Shown here: positions 34,227 through 43,911 of the stretch, one piece after another | Layout: each line of letters opens with the position of its first letter | How positions within the stretch are numbered: the first letter of the stretch is position 1 | NCBI GenBank assembly: GCA_023431185.1 | Contig: JAEYXS010000090.1 | Location: 1-64,000, forward strand | Length of the DNA: 64,000 nt | Reading direction: 5' to 3' | Source: Verrucomicrobiota bacterium | Lineage (GTDB): Bacteria; Verrucomicrobiota; Verrucomicrobiia; Limisphaerales; JAEYXS01 | Program-made: the position numbers and the translations under genes | Notes under the pieces: generated by a model | What the model saw: only the letters and a program-made list of their open reading frames with translations | Database searches by the model: none | What the model was told of the DNA's origin: nothing

Positions 34227-35950
34227 TCCTTGCCCGACTGCTGGGCGGTGGCCATCTCGGCACGCAAGAGGTCGTGCAAAGTGATGAGCCCGATGACCCG
34301 TCCCTCGGGCCGGTCCAGCAGGACCGCCACTCCCGTGGGAGATTCGATCAGGAGAGATTGCAGCTCACGGATGCTCTGCGTGGGCAGGCAGGTGATGGCC
34401 GGTTGGAGGATCGGAGGCTCGCCGCTTTTCACCGACATCTCCCCTTTCTGACGGCTGAGGATGCCCTTCAATTGCTTGTCCTCGACCACCGGGAAATAGT
34501 TGTAAGGATGATGCATGAGCACTTCACGGATGGCTTCCGCACCGGTGCCCTTGACCACCACCGGCTGGAAATTCGCGATGGAGGAAAGCGGCAGTTGCTG
34601 CCATGAATTCAAGTCCCGCGGCGGAATGACATGCTCGATCTTGTGCCCGTCCTGTTGCAGCAGTTCGTCATAGAAATTGTGCTGCGTCATTCTCCTGCTT
34701 ATGGCCCCGCTGATGAGCGCACCGAGCATCAAAGCAGGCACCAAAGCGAACTCATGGGTCATTTCAAAGGCGATCAGAATGCCCGTGACCGGCGCGCGGA
34801 CCACTCCGCCCAAGGTGGCGCTCATGCCAACCACCGCCAGCACGACGGCATCCGTCGGTTCCAGCGGAATCACCAGACCGAAGACACCCGCGAGCACAAC
34901 TCCGGTCATGCCGCCCAGAAACAAGGTGGGGGAAAAAATGCCGCCACACCCGCCGAAGCCGTAACAACAGATGGTCGCCACCAGCTTGCCGAGCAGCAAC
35001 AGCGCGGCAAACTTCCACTCCAACTGGTGGTTCAGCCCGGAGGAAAGGTCATCATACCCCACGCTGAAGACACCCAAATGCCCGGTATGCCACCAGATGA
35101 AGCTGCCGATGCACCAAGTGATAAGCGCTCCAACAGCCGGCAACAGCCATGCCGGGATCTGCTGCTGCGACCGCATTTTGGCCCGCAACCCCAGTGATGA
35201 TCTCTGAAAAAGCACGCCGATGAGGGCGGCAAAGGCCGACACCACCGGGATCAGCAAATACACCGGCCAATTGGGGGCGGCCACATCGCCCAGTTCAAAG
35301 GCCGGCTGCTTGCCCACCAGACCATGCACCACCAGCGCTCCGATCACCGAGGCCATCAGCACCGCCCCCAGATAACGGCTGTTCAAGTCAGCGATGATCT
35401 CCTCCAGCACGAACGTGATGGCCGCCAGTGGGGTGTTGAAGGCCGCTGCCAAACCAGCCGCCGCCCCGGCCACACACGCCTGCCGCCGCTTCTGCTTTGG
35501 CTCGCCCAGAACCCCGGCCACATTCGAGGCCAGCCCCCCGGCGATCTGCACACTGGGCCCTTCCCGCCCCAAGCTGGCACCGCCACCCACACTCAGGATG
35601 CCGGCCACAAATTTGACCCACACCACCCGCCAGGAGATGAAGCCGAACTCTTTCCAGAATGCGAGTTTCACCTGGGGAATGCCGCTGCCCGCAGCCTCCC
35701 TGCAGAAACGGTTCAGCAACCAGCCGGTCAACAGCGAGGTGGAAAGAATGATTGCCAGACTGCCGATCAAAAACTCGCCCTTGGAGCGCAGGGCCAGTTC
35801 CACGAATGTGAGCCGGTAGAACCAGTAGATGCCCAGATGAAACGCCACCGCTGCCAGTCCGGCCACCAAGCCATAAATGCAGGTCTGCAGGACCACCCGG
35901 AAACGCTTGGGCACCCGGCCCAGATAGTCTGCCAATAAGTTCGCGCTCAC
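34223..35950 (-). CDS. ClC chloride/proton antiporter with C-terminal CBS domains
   Basis: 575 residues starting with GTG. About ten transmembrane helices. ClC signatures are GSGIPQVK (88-95), GREGPSVQ (128-135) with gating Glu130, and FSPTLFLGG. The proton glutamate is kept in FVLEEI, which marks an antiporter rather than a channel. Two CBS domains occupy the last 140 residues (HHPYNYFPVVEDKQLKG and VAVLLDRPEGRVIGLITLHD) and may sense nucleotides. It overlaps the convergent LarA gene by four bases and is divergent from a sulfatase-like gene. Confidence 0.92.
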   Translation of the reverse strand: MSANLLADYLGRVPKRFRVVLQTCIYGLVAGLAAVAFHLGIYWFYRLTFVELALRSKGEFLIGSLAIILSTSLLTGWLLNRFCREAAGSGIPQVKLAFWKEFGFISWRVVWVKFVAGILSVGGGASLGREGPSVQIAGGLASNVAGVLGEPKQKRRQACVAGAAAGLAAAFNTPLAAITFVLEEIIADLNSRYLGAVLMASVIGALVVHGLVGKQPAFELGDVAAPNWPVYLLIPVVSAFAALIGVLFQRSSLGLRAKMRSQQQIPAWLLPAVGALITWCIGSFIWWHTGHLGVFSVGYDDLSSGLNHQLEWKFAALLLLGKLVATICCYGFGGCGGIFSPTLFLGGMTGVVLAGVFGLVIPLEPTDAVVLAVVGMSATLGGVVRAPVTGILIAFEMTHEFALVPALMLGALISGAISRRMTQHNFYDELLQQDGHKIEHVIPPRDLNSWQQLPLSSIANFQPVVVKGTGAEAIREVLMHHPYNYFPVVEDKQLKGILSRQKGEMSVKSGEPPILQPAITCLPTQSIRELQSLLIESPTGVAVLLDRPEGRVIGLITLHDLLRAEMATAQQSGKD

Positions 35951-36048
35951 AACCCGCCTACACTTGCGCTCATCCTTTCTTCAATTCAAGCCATCGTTAA
36001 GTCACAAGCGGACTGGACGAACCGGCCCGCTTGCGTGAGATTACGCCC

Positions 36049-37452
36049 ATGCTGTCGTTCTCTCAGAGCGTACGTCTGGTTCTGCTCGGCTTATTGCTGG
36101 GCAATGCATCTTTTTCTCCGGTCCAGGCCCAAATCAAACGGGAGGCGGGCAACCGGCCCAACGTCGTGCTCATCGTGGCGGATGATCTGGGGTATGGCGA
36201 CCTGGGCTGCTACGGGCAGGCCAAGATCAAGACCCCGGTGCTGGACCGTCTGGCCAAGGAAGGCACCCGCTTCACCCAATTCTACGCGGGCAGTTCGCTG
36301 GGCAACGCCTCGCGGGCCAGCCTGCTGACGGGCCGCCACACCGGCCACACCAACATCCGCGGCATATCCCGCCTCGCCACCGCCCTGTTCAGCAGTGATG
36401 TGACCATCGCAGAGATGTTACAAGAGAACGGTTACCAGACCGGTGCCTTTGGCAAGTGGGCCGTGGGCGATAACGGCTCCTCGGGCACGCCGAACAAGCA
36501 AGGCTTCAAAGAATGGGTCGGCCTTCTCAACGGCAGCCTGGCCCAGATGTATTACCCGCCCGCCTTCTCCCGGAATGAAAGCATCTGGCTTATCTCTGAA
36601 AATCAGGGTGGCCGGAAAGGGCTATATATGCCTGACATGCTCACCTCGAATGCCCTCAGTTTCATCAAATTGACCAAGCCAGTCCCGACGAATCAAAGCC
36701 GTCGTTTCTTTCTGTACCACGCCACCCAGCTTCCCCACGCCAATGCCGACCTCGGTCGCGCCACGGGCAACGGCATGGAGATACCCAGTGACGCGCCCTA
36801 CACCGATGAACGCTGGCCCCAGACGGAAAAGAACCGCGCCGCCATGATCACCAAGCTGGATACGGATGTCGGCAAACTGCTGGATCAACTCAAACGACAT
36901 AAGGTGGAAACGAATACTGTCGTCATATTCACCAGCGATAACGGACCGTGGCGCGCAGGCGGCTCTGATCCCGGCTTCTTCAATGCTGCGGGCGGCTTGC
37001 GCGGTCAGCGCGGCGAACTCTATGAAGGCGGCCTCCGCGTGCCTCTCATCGTCTGGTGGCCGGGCCAAGTCGCCAGCAGCAACGTCGTCAACACTCCGTG
37101 CGCGATGTGGGACATCCTGCCCACCATCGGTGAACTGACCGGTACAGGTGCGACCGACAAGATTGACGGTCGCTCCCTGGTCGGCGCCTTGAAAGGCAAA
37201 TCACTCGCGCCCCCTGACTACCTCTATTGGGAATTGCACAATGACGGCTTTACCCAGGCCCTGCGTCAGGGTGACTGGAAAGCGGTGCGCCCCCACGGCA
37301 AGCCCATGGAACTTTACAATCTGGCGCAAGATCCGCAGGAGAAGAAAAATGTGGCGGCGCAGCATCCGGACGAAGTGAAGAAAATCTCCGCCCTCATGGC
37401 CGCAGCCCGCACGGACTCAGATCAGTGGCCGGTGCCCGAAGCAGTCAAATGA
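36049..37452 (+). CDS. Sulfatase-like protein lacking the formylglycine cysteine
   Basis: 467 residues from the ATG at 36049, which begins the signal peptide; a TTG six codons upstream is unlikely. Metal-ligand blocks are intact (IVADDLGYGD, Asp45-Asp46; FTSDNGP), as are LLTGRHTGHTN and other family blocks. Where active sulfatases have C-x-P-x-R, this protein reads G-N-A-S-R (Gly85-Arg89), so the cysteine that becomes formylglycine is absent. The nucleotides read GGC there without a nearby frameshift, so this is a real substitution. It cannot be a classical sulfatase; a binding protein or another chemistry is possible. The reading frame is otherwise full length and undamaged. Confidence 0.88.
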   Translation: MLSFSQSVRLVLLGLLLGNASFSPVQAQIKREAGNRPNVVLIVADDLGYGDLGCYGQAKIKTPVLDRLAKEGTRFTQFYAGSSLGNASRASLLTGRHTGHTNIRGISRLATALFSSDVTIAEMLQENGYQTGAFGKWAVGDNGSSGTPNKQGFKEWVGLLNGSLAQMYYPPAFSRNESIWLISENQGGRKGLYMPDMLTSNALSFIKLTKPVPTNQSRRFFLYHATQLPHANADLGRATGNGMEIPSDAPYTDERWPQTEKNRAAMITKLDTDVGKLLDQLKRHKVETNTVVIFTSDNGPWRAGGSDPGFFNAAGGLRGQRGELYEGGLRVPLIVWWPGQVASSNVVNTPCAMWDILPTIGELTGTGATDKIDGRSLVGALKGKSLAPPDYLYWELHNDGFTQALRQGDWKAVRPHGKPMELYNLAQDPQEKKNVAAQHPDEVKKISALMAAARTDSDQWPVPEAVK

Positions 37453-37556
37453 GGTGTTCAGCCTGGCGCGCTGGCGTTGGCAAAAAGAACACGCATGAAA
37501 CCCGGGCATGGCACCGCACAGAAAACCCGGATCAGGACAGGGGCTTCCGAGAAGCA

Positions 37557-39050
37557 TCAACGGCCGGTCACCCGCGACAAAACCGAAGCCTCCCCTTCAC
37601 CGCGGATGGCCGCTTCAAGCAGCGGACCGAGTTCCGCCATGGTATAGCGGGCAGAAACCCGATGACCCTGCTGTTGCTGAGGCCACTTGATGATCAAGGG
37701 CACACGACGAACCTCATCGGCCACGACCAGCTTGCCGGCGCGAAGGTTATCCTGCCGCCACGCGTGATCGGAGGTGATGATGATCAGCGCATCATCAAAT
37801 TTGCCCGTTTCACGGAGCTTGGTCATGAACCGGCCGATCACGACGTCCAAGTATTTCAGGTGATTCTCGTAGCCATCCGGCTCGTACGCCACGCGATCGC
37901 CCGTGAAGGGCCCCGCGTAGCTGCCATCTGGTTTGAACACGAAGGGGCCGTGCGGGACCGGCACATGGAAAAAACAGAGCGAATTCTTGGGCGAGTGCCC
38001 GATGACCTGCAAAGTCTCCTCCTCGATCCGCTTGTTAAGGTCAAACCAGTAACGGCTGTAAGCGACCCGGGAGTTCAGCGAAACCGATTGCGCCATGCCC
38101 CGGTTGATCCGCTGGCTGAAGGGGTCGAGCCAAAACTGGAAGTTTTCCAAGGCCCGGTAGTACGTGCCGTCAACCAGGCCCAGCGGCTTGCGCAACACCG
38201 GCTGCGAACTACAATAATCGACCTGTTCCCCCAGTAACCGGCGATACGGCAGACAAAAACCCAGCGCATAGGTTTGGTAACCGGCTTCACCAGCGGTCTG
38301 GAACAAACTGCGCACAGCCGTGGCCGGCTCATCATCCCAGAACACCGACTCCCGGCCCACCCGCATCTCCCGGTCTGTCTGAAAAAGCATCCGTGGTACG
38401 GACACCAACGTGCGCGGCCCCATGGACAAGGCGTTGGTAAACACGAATGAATCGCGGCTCAATTCGCGAACGTTTTTGAAGAAGGGAAGAAATTCGCCCT
38501 CATGCGTGCTTCGCACGTAGGACCATTCATCAAAAAGAAATATATACACCGGTCTGGCTTCGGGTTTAGCCACCGTCACAGCCGGCAACTGTTCCTGGGG
38601 GGAAGACCAACGGGGAAAACTGAGGAGTTGTCCGCACAAAATCAGCACCACCGGGGAAAGCACCAGGGCTAAATTGACAGCACGCGGAATGATTCGTGCC
38701 TGTGGACGGCACCAAGAAACGGTCACCAAGGCCGCCAGGCCGAGCAGGAGTATCTCCGATTTATAATCCGCATAGGTCAACAGGGACGAAACCAGTCCCA
38801 CTCCGAGAGCCACCAGAAAGAGATGCTGAAAGACCCGTCTCAAGAGCAAGCTGCCCGAGCAGAGAATCAGCCAGTCAAGCCCCAAGGCAAGCAGCGCAAA
38901 CAGCACAACTCCTAGGACAAGGCTGAGGGCGTCCACCAGGCTCCACTGCTCCAGAAAGCGATTCTGAGCGCTCGTGTACATCCGGATCTGGCCGCCATAA
39001 AGCAGCGTCGAGGCCGTCAGTGCCACCGCCAGTTTCTGCCATCTGCTCAT
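37557..39050 (-). CDS. Membrane sulfatase/alkaline-phosphatase-superfamily protein (LtaS-like layout)
   Basis: 497 residues. The N-terminal 150 residues hold about four to five membrane helices (LSLVLGVVLFALLALGLDWL, VNLALVLSPVVLILCGQLL). The rest is a sulfatase-fold domain with FLFDEWSYV, PVPHGPFVF and IITSDHAWRQD metal-type blocks. There is no formylglycine cysteine; the threonine in SMGPRTLVSV is a candidate nucleophile as in phospho-group transferases. It probably modifies a lipid or envelope polymer with its active site outside the membrane. It is the third gene of a compact cluster with a methyltransferase and a tiny membrane protein. Confidence 0.75.
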   Translation of the reverse strand: MSRWQKLAVALTASTLLYGGQIRMYTSAQNRFLEQWSLVDALSLVLGVVLFALLALGLDWLILCSGSLLLRRVFQHLFLVALGVGLVSSLLTYADYKSEILLLGLAALVTVSWCRPQARIIPRAVNLALVLSPVVLILCGQLLSFPRWSSPQEQLPAVTVAKPEARPVYIFLFDEWSYVRSTHEGEFLPFFKNVRELSRDSFVFTNALSMGPRTLVSVPRMLFQTDREMRVGRESVFWDDEPATAVRSLFQTAGEAGYQTYALGFCLPYRRLLGEQVDYCSSQPVLRKPLGLVDGTYYRALENFQFWLDPFSQRINRGMAQSVSLNSRVAYSRYWFDLNKRIEEETLQVIGHSPKNSLCFFHVPVPHGPFVFKPDGSYAGPFTGDRVAYEPDGYENHLKYLDVVIGRFMTKLRETGKFDDALIIITSDHAWRQDNLRAGKLVVADEVRRVPLIIKWPQQQQGHRVSARYTMAELGPLLEAAIRGEGEASVLSRVTGR

Positions 39051-39113
39051 CAGCGTCGGTAAAGCGAAGTTAAAGAGGCCTCCAGTCTATCGCAACTCCT
39101 TTCCCGGTGTCCG

Positions 39114-40511
39114 CTAGGCTTTCCGGGCGAAGAAGAGCAAGGTGCGGGGCGAATCCTCAATCTTAATTTGGGCCAGCAATTCGAAACGGGAGGAGAACAC
39201 GTTGAGGAATTTTTCCAACGACAGGCCGTCAAACAGATCCCGCCGGAACTGCAGGAGCTTTTGGAACATCACATCTTGCGGCGGCACAAATTCGAGGATC
39301 AGGTGTTTGCGGGTCAACTGCCACAGCAGGTCCCGGCTGGCTTCCAGTGACAGGTTCGCCGAGACCAGGAGATGATGAAGCAATGCCAACGCCATCACAC
39401 AATCGGAATCCACCCGTTGGAGAAAGCTGCGGCGTTCGACGTTCAGGTGACCGATTGCCGGGCTCGGATTGGTTATGTCCAGAACCAACGGGGTGATCCG
39501 CTGGGGCATGGTCTTCAACCGACGGTACAGACTTTCCACCGCGTCATGGTCAGCATCCGTGGCGACCACTTCCGCGCCACAAGCGGCGGCCAGAAAACTG
39601 TAATCACCCGTATTACAGCCCAAATCCAGCACCTTGGCCGGTCGCTCCCGTTGCAGGAAATCACGGATCAAATCCTTTTTGGACCGTTCGGCGGCAGGAC
39701 TATATGAGCAGTTACCAGTGTAACCGGCCCAGGAGCCCTGCGGTTTGTAGGATGAGGCGAGTTTATGGATCTTGCCGCGAAGCCGCTGAAGATTGAACAA
39801 CTGGGACGCGCTGCCAGCATCCTGACCGGGTTTGAGCCGGGCTTTGCTACTGCCATGCTGTTCCATGAGCAGCGGCAGACCAATGTCCAACAACAGGGCT
39901 GGACGCAAACGCTCCAGCCAGCCAAAGCTTCGCCCCATTTCCTGCAAACTGATCCCGTCCAGACGCGACAGAAAACAGGAACGGAGATCCCATCCCCGCA
40001 TGGTACAAAGCAGCAGCGGGTAAAGGAACATGCGCTGCAACTGGCCCAGCGCAAACCACAAGTCCAGCCGGGCCGGACGTTCGATGGAAGCAATATCGAT
40101 AAATACCGGTTTGCCTTCGACAAACTGGATGTTGTAAGCCGAAGCGTCCTTGAGGCCGTAACCCGCCGTCACCAACCGGGTCTGCAACTCAAGCGTATGA
40201 ACTGCGGCGTCGGCCAGCATGGATACGGTCCATTCATACGGGTAGGATATCTGCGGAAGAATGTCGTGCTCGAGGAATCCGGCGCTCCCGGGGTGTTCGT
40301 TCCGGAGCGCATCGAGCAGTGCGGGATCATCCACGAACCGGGTTCCGACAATCACCCCATCATCAAGCAGTCTCTTAAGGATCTGCTGGTGGGCAAGGGA
40401 TTCGAGGACAGCGTGGCATTCTGCGTCAACCGCCCGAAACAGCCGGCCGTCGCGCTCAAACACATACCCGCTGGGGTCACGGAACGAACCGGAGATTCGG
40501 GTGCTCGGCAT
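39114..40511 (-). CDS. Class I SAM-dependent methyltransferase with long N-terminal extension
   Basis: 465 residues. The SAM-binding motif VLDLGCNTGDYSFLAA (about 293) and a post-I acidic residue in VVATDADHDAV are clear. The preceding 250 residues (KPVFIDIASIERP, with a Phe/Tyr-rich central part) resemble the kinase-like or nodulation-type extension of NoeA-like proteins. Flanking genes, in a conserved order, suggest that it methylates a sugar or lipid made or modified by the adjacent membrane protein. The gap to the small upstream gene is 18 bases. Confidence 0.72.
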   Translation of the reverse strand: MPSTRISGSFRDPSGYVFERDGRLFRAVDAECHAVLESLAHQQILKRLLDDGVIVGTRFVDDPALLDALRNEHPGSAGFLEHDILPQISYPYEWTVSMLADAAVHTLELQTRLVTAGYGLKDASAYNIQFVEGKPVFIDIASIERPARLDLWFALGQLQRMFLYPLLLCTMRGWDLRSCFLSRLDGISLQEMGRSFGWLERLRPALLLDIGLPLLMEQHGSSKARLKPGQDAGSASQLFNLQRLRGKIHKLASSYKPQGSWAGYTGNCSYSPAAERSKKDLIRDFLQRERPAKVLDLGCNTGDYSFLAAACGAEVVATDADHDAVESLYRRLKTMPQRITPLVLDITNPSPAIGHLNVERRSFLQRVDSDCVMALALLHHLLVSANLSLEASRDLLWQLTRKHLILEFVPPQDVMFQKLLQFRRDLFDGLSLEKFLNVFSSRFELLAQIKIEDSPRTLLFFARKA

Positions 40512-40529
40512 TGATGATTAAGCGCAGAT

Positions 40530-40724
40530 CTATTTGGATTTCCGATCGGCTGCGGACTCGGGATCGGGGGCCGGTTCTTTGGGTCGCTTCCAGAAGCACA
40601 GAAATCCAAGGATGGACCGGCGGAAAAAAGTGACGGCACCAACAGCTCCTGCGATGAGCATTTGCAAAAGCAAACTACCGGCACCTGGGTCAATGTAACC
40701 GATTAAGCCGGCGGATTCGAGCAT
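40530..40724 (-). CDS. Tiny conserved membrane protein with IDPGAGS motif
   Basis: About 64 residues from the ATG at 40724; longer in-frame starts add a basic stretch unlike the family. The sequence GYIDPGAGSLLLQMLIAGAV is the hallmark of a short one-helix protein family widely found beside methyltransferase and membrane-sulfatase genes. A basic, charged tail follows. It begins the three-gene minus-strand cluster. No catalytic residues are evident; a role in assembling or anchoring the partner proteins is possible. Confidence 0.72.
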   Translation of the reverse strand: MLESAGLIGYIDPGAGSLLLQMLIAGAVGAVTFFRRSILGFLCFWKRPKEPAPDPESAADRKSK

Positions 40725-40859
40725 CGGAGATGATTTTCTGCCGTGTGTCAAAGGAGTCAAGCGGGTTTTCGTTTTTCCGGTCAGTCTCATTCCTTAGTTA
40801 CTCACAATACACCCCAGTTGGCATAGACATCCCGCCCGCTCCTCTTTATCTTCCCGGCC

Positions 40860-41546
40860 ATGCACCATACACATGCCCCCGGTTCGCATTTGCAGGAAGA
40901 CCCCTGGCGCGTCTTCCGCATCATGGCGGAATTCGTCGATTCCTTTGATACCATGTCCAAGGTCGGCCCGTCCGTGACCGTCTTCGGCTCCGCCCGCACC
41001 AAGCCCAGTGATCTGTATTACAAGGCTTCAGTGACGCTCGCCAAGGAACTCGCCAAGCATCACATCGCTGTCATCACCGGCGGTGGTCCGGGCATCATGG
41101 AAGCCGCGAACAAAGGCGCCGCTCAGGCCAAGGGAAAATCCGTGGGCCTGAATATCAAGCTGCCGCACGAGCAGACGGGCAACCCCTACTCGAACATTCC
41201 CATCGATTTCCATTACTTCTTCGCCCGCAAGGTCTGCTTCGTGAAGTACAGCATGGGCTTCGTCTACATGCCCGGCGGGTTTGGCACGTTGGATGAATTC
41301 TTCGAAGTGGCCACGCTGGTGCAGACGCAGAAGATTTCCCGCTTCCCGCTCATCCTCTTCGGCACGGATTACTGGAGCGGTCTCATCAAGTGGATGAAGA
41401 CCACGCTGGAAGGCAAGAAGCTCATCAGCCCCGGTGACATCGACTTGATGAACGTCACCGATGATGTGGATGAAGCCGTGGCCATCATCCTGGATTACCG
41501 CCGCCGCATCGGTCCACCGGAAGACGTTCCGCCTGCCTTCAGATAG
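40860..41546 (+). CDS. LOG-family nucleotide phosphoribohydrolase
   Basis: 228 residues with a Rossmann-like lysine-decarboxylase/LOG fold. The conserved GGGPGIMEAAN and PGGFGTLDEFFE motifs bind phosphate and hold the catalytic acid. LOG enzymes cleave cytokinin-like nucleoside monophosphates, releasing the base and ribose phosphate; bacterial members may do the same with AMP or other nucleotides. It lies eight bases before the peptidase gene, so the two are probably cotranscribed. Confidence 0.9.
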   Translation: MHHTHAPGSHLQEDPWRVFRIMAEFVDSFDTMSKVGPSVTVFGSARTKPSDLYYKASVTLAKELAKHHIAVITGGGPGIMEAANKGAAQAKGKSVGLNIKLPHEQTGNPYSNIPIDFHYFFARKVCFVKYSMGFVYMPGGFGTLDEFFEVATLVQTQKISRFPLILFGTDYWSGLIKWMKTTLEGKKLISPGDIDLMNVTDDVDEAVAIILDYRRRIGPPEDVPPAFR

Positions 41547-41554
41547 ATAATCTC

Positions 41555-42817
41555 ATGTACGAGCTTACCAGGCTGGAGAACGGCTTCACCGTCGCGACTG
41601 CCACCATGCCCCACATGTCCGGCGTGAGCGCCGGGCTTTGGGTGGGTGTGGGCGGACGCTACGAGAACACCGCGCTAAACGGCGTGTGCCACTTCATCGA
41701 GCACATGCTCTTCAAGGGCACGGAACGCCGGAATGCCAAGCAGATCTCGCAAGCGGTGGAAGGCGTGGGCGGCTACCTGAACGCCTTCACCAGCGAGGAG
41801 CAGACGTGCTTCTATGCCCGCGCACCGCATGACAAGCTCAATAACCTGCTCGACGTGCTCTTCGACATGGTGCTGCATTCGCGCTTCGACACAGTGGAAC
41901 TCGACAAGGAGCGCAGTGTCATCAAGGAAGAGGTCGCCATGTATCTCGACCAGCCCGCCTCCCACGTGATGGAGTTGCTGAATGAGACGCTCTGGCCCGG
42001 GCATCCCTTGGGCCGCCCGCTCACCGGCACACTCGAAACGCTCGATGGCTTGCGTCGCGATGAACTCGTCGCCTACCTGCAATCCCACTACGTCGCCGCC
42101 AGCTCGCTGCTGACCGTCGCCGGAAAAGTGAAGCATCGTGAAGTGGTGGCCCTGGCCAGGAAGTTGACCAAGCCGTTTGCCCAAGGCAAACGGCCGACCT
42201 TCCTGCCCGTGGCTCCCGAGCAGACCGAACCACGCGTACGACTCTTTACCAAGGATATCGAACAGACGCATCTCGCCTTGGGCTTGCGTACCTGTTCCCG
42301 GCATGACGAACGACGCTTCGCTCTGCGACTGCTGAACGTGATGCTTGGCGAGAACATGAGTTCCCGCCTGTTCCAGGTCGTGCGGGAGGAACACGGTCTC
42401 GCCTACTCCATCCAGAGCGGGCAGAACTCGTTTGATGACACGGGCGCCCTGATCGTCACTGCTGGCGTAGATACCGCCAAAGCCAAGCCCGCCCTGAAAC
42501 TCATCGCACAGGAGTTGAAACGCTGCCGCGAGAAACTGCCCAGCGCCACGGAGATGCGCGAAGCCCGCGATTATCTCCTCGGCCAGATGGATCTCAGCCT
42601 CGAGAGCACGGAGAACCAGATGATGTGGCTGGGCGAACAACTGCTCGGCTATGGCCGCATCCAGAAGCCGGAAGACATCAAACGCCGCCTCGCCGAAGTG
42701 AAGCCCTCGGACATCCGCGCCGTCGCCCGTGAATTCTTCACCCCTGCCCGCATGAGCCTGGCCTTGGTCAGCCCGTTGAAAAGTGATCGCGGTTTGAAGG
42801 AACTGCTGAGCAGTTGA
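41555..42817 (+). CDS. M16-family zinc metallopeptidase
   Basis: 420 residues. The inverted zinc motif HFIEHMLFKGT (HxxEH) is near residue 49, and the third ligand is in the ERSVIKEEVAMY helix. The second half is an M16_C domain (HLALGLRTCSRHDERR, LFQVVREEHGLAYSI). The family includes mitochondrial processing peptidase and bacterial YmxG/PqqL-like enzymes. No signal peptide is seen, so a cytosolic role in clearing small peptides is likely. It forms part of a plus-strand run from the LOG gene to pabC. Confidence 0.9.
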   Translation: MYELTRLENGFTVATATMPHMSGVSAGLWVGVGGRYENTALNGVCHFIEHMLFKGTERRNAKQISQAVEGVGGYLNAFTSEEQTCFYARAPHDKLNNLLDVLFDMVLHSRFDTVELDKERSVIKEEVAMYLDQPASHVMELLNETLWPGHPLGRPLTGTLETLDGLRRDELVAYLQSHYVAASSLLTVAGKVKHREVVALARKLTKPFAQGKRPTFLPVAPEQTEPRVRLFTKDIEQTHLALGLRTCSRHDERRFALRLLNVMLGENMSSRLFQVVREEHGLAYSIQSGQNSFDDTGALIVTAGVDTAKAKPALKLIAQELKRCREKLPSATEMREARDYLLGQMDLSLESTENQMMWLGEQLLGYGRIQKPEDIKRRLAEVKPSDIRAVAREFFTPARMSLALVSPLKSDRGLKELLSS

Positions 42818-42838
42818 TCTGACTGCGGTTGTTTCGCC

Positions 42839-43858
42839 ATGAAACCCTCGCTTGAAAGCCGTTACACAGGGTGTCTTGCGGGAGCGATGTTGGGCGATAT
42901 CGCCGGGGCGGTAGTGGAAGCAGAATCCGCCGGTTACATACATAAGACTTTCTCCAGCGTGGATTCCATTCTCGCATTGGATTCCGTGCCTGAACCTTTT
43001 GGGGGCCGCTGGCAAGTCGGCCGCTATACCGATGATACCGCCATGCTACTTGCCGTCACCGGGTGGCTGATCGATCATGAGGATCATACCGAGGAGAGAT
43101 TACTGAACCATCTGTCCCAGCATTACGACCCAGCCCGGCGATTCGGCCCCGGCACAGCCCGCATCATCGAAACATTTCGTACCCAGCCCGCAGTCTGGAA
43201 AAGCCTGGCCAATGCTTTCTTTGAAGGTGGCTCTTATGGAAACGGCTCAGCCACGCGGGTGGCACCAGTGGGGCTCTATTATCATCATAACCTGCCGAAA
43301 CTGCGTTCTCTGGCAGTGCGTTCATCGAATCCCACCCATTCCCATCCCTTGGCACGACAAGGCTGCGTACTGCAAGCGATCGCCGTGGCCTTGGCCATCC
43401 GATTGGCAGACCGCTTCTCGACGACTGTCTATCTGGAGCTTTTGCAACGTGAGCTGGAGGCTCATGGAAAATCAGGAGAGGACATCACCTTGTTTCAGGA
43501 TAAACTAAAAGTGATGATGCAGGGGTTGCGCCGTTCAGCCAAACCCGCCGAACTGGTGAATGAATTGGGCAATGGCATCAAAGTCCACGAATCCGTACCC
43601 ATGGCCATCTACTGTTTTCTCAATTCTCTCCAAAATTTCGACGAGGCGATCACCAACGCCATCTTCTTGGGCGGAGATACGGACACGATCGCCTGCATGA
43701 CTGGAGCCATCTCCGGCGCATTTCTCGGGTTCGACCATTTACCTGGCAACTGGCTTGAGCAGATACGAGAGGAGGAGTTCCGGCTGGAACGCGTCAAATT
43801 GCGTGCTGAACGCCTGTTCGCAGCCAGCATGGCTGAACGTGACCGGCAGGTTCCCTAA
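42839..43858 (+). CDS. ADP-ribosylglycohydrolase (DraG-like)
   Basis: 339 residues. Typical metal-site segments are LAGAMLGDIAGAVVEA near the start, YTDDTAMLLA (about 63-72), and GGDTDTIACMTGAISGA near 278. Together these bind two magnesium ions and hydrolyse ADP-ribose from proteins or small molecules. No dinitrogenase-reductase genes lie nearby, so the target is unknown. The gap from the M16 gene is 21 bases. Confidence 0.9.
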   Translation: MKPSLESRYTGCLAGAMLGDIAGAVVEAESAGYIHKTFSSVDSILALDSVPEPFGGRWQVGRYTDDTAMLLAVTGWLIDHEDHTEERLLNHLSQHYDPARRFGPGTARIIETFRTQPAVWKSLANAFFEGGSYGNGSATRVAPVGLYYHHNLPKLRSLAVRSSNPTHSHPLARQGCVLQAIAVALAIRLADRFSTTVYLELLQRELEAHGKSGEDITLFQDKLKVMMQGLRRSAKPAELVNELGNGIKVHESVPMAIYCFLNSLQNFDEAITNAIFLGGDTDTIACMTGAISGAFLGFDHLPGNWLEQIREEEFRLERVKLRAERLFAASMAERDRQVP

Positions 43859-43911
43859 TTTGGGGTTTGACGCTGGGCGACAACGAACTTTGACTTTGCC
43901 TGACAAACGAT

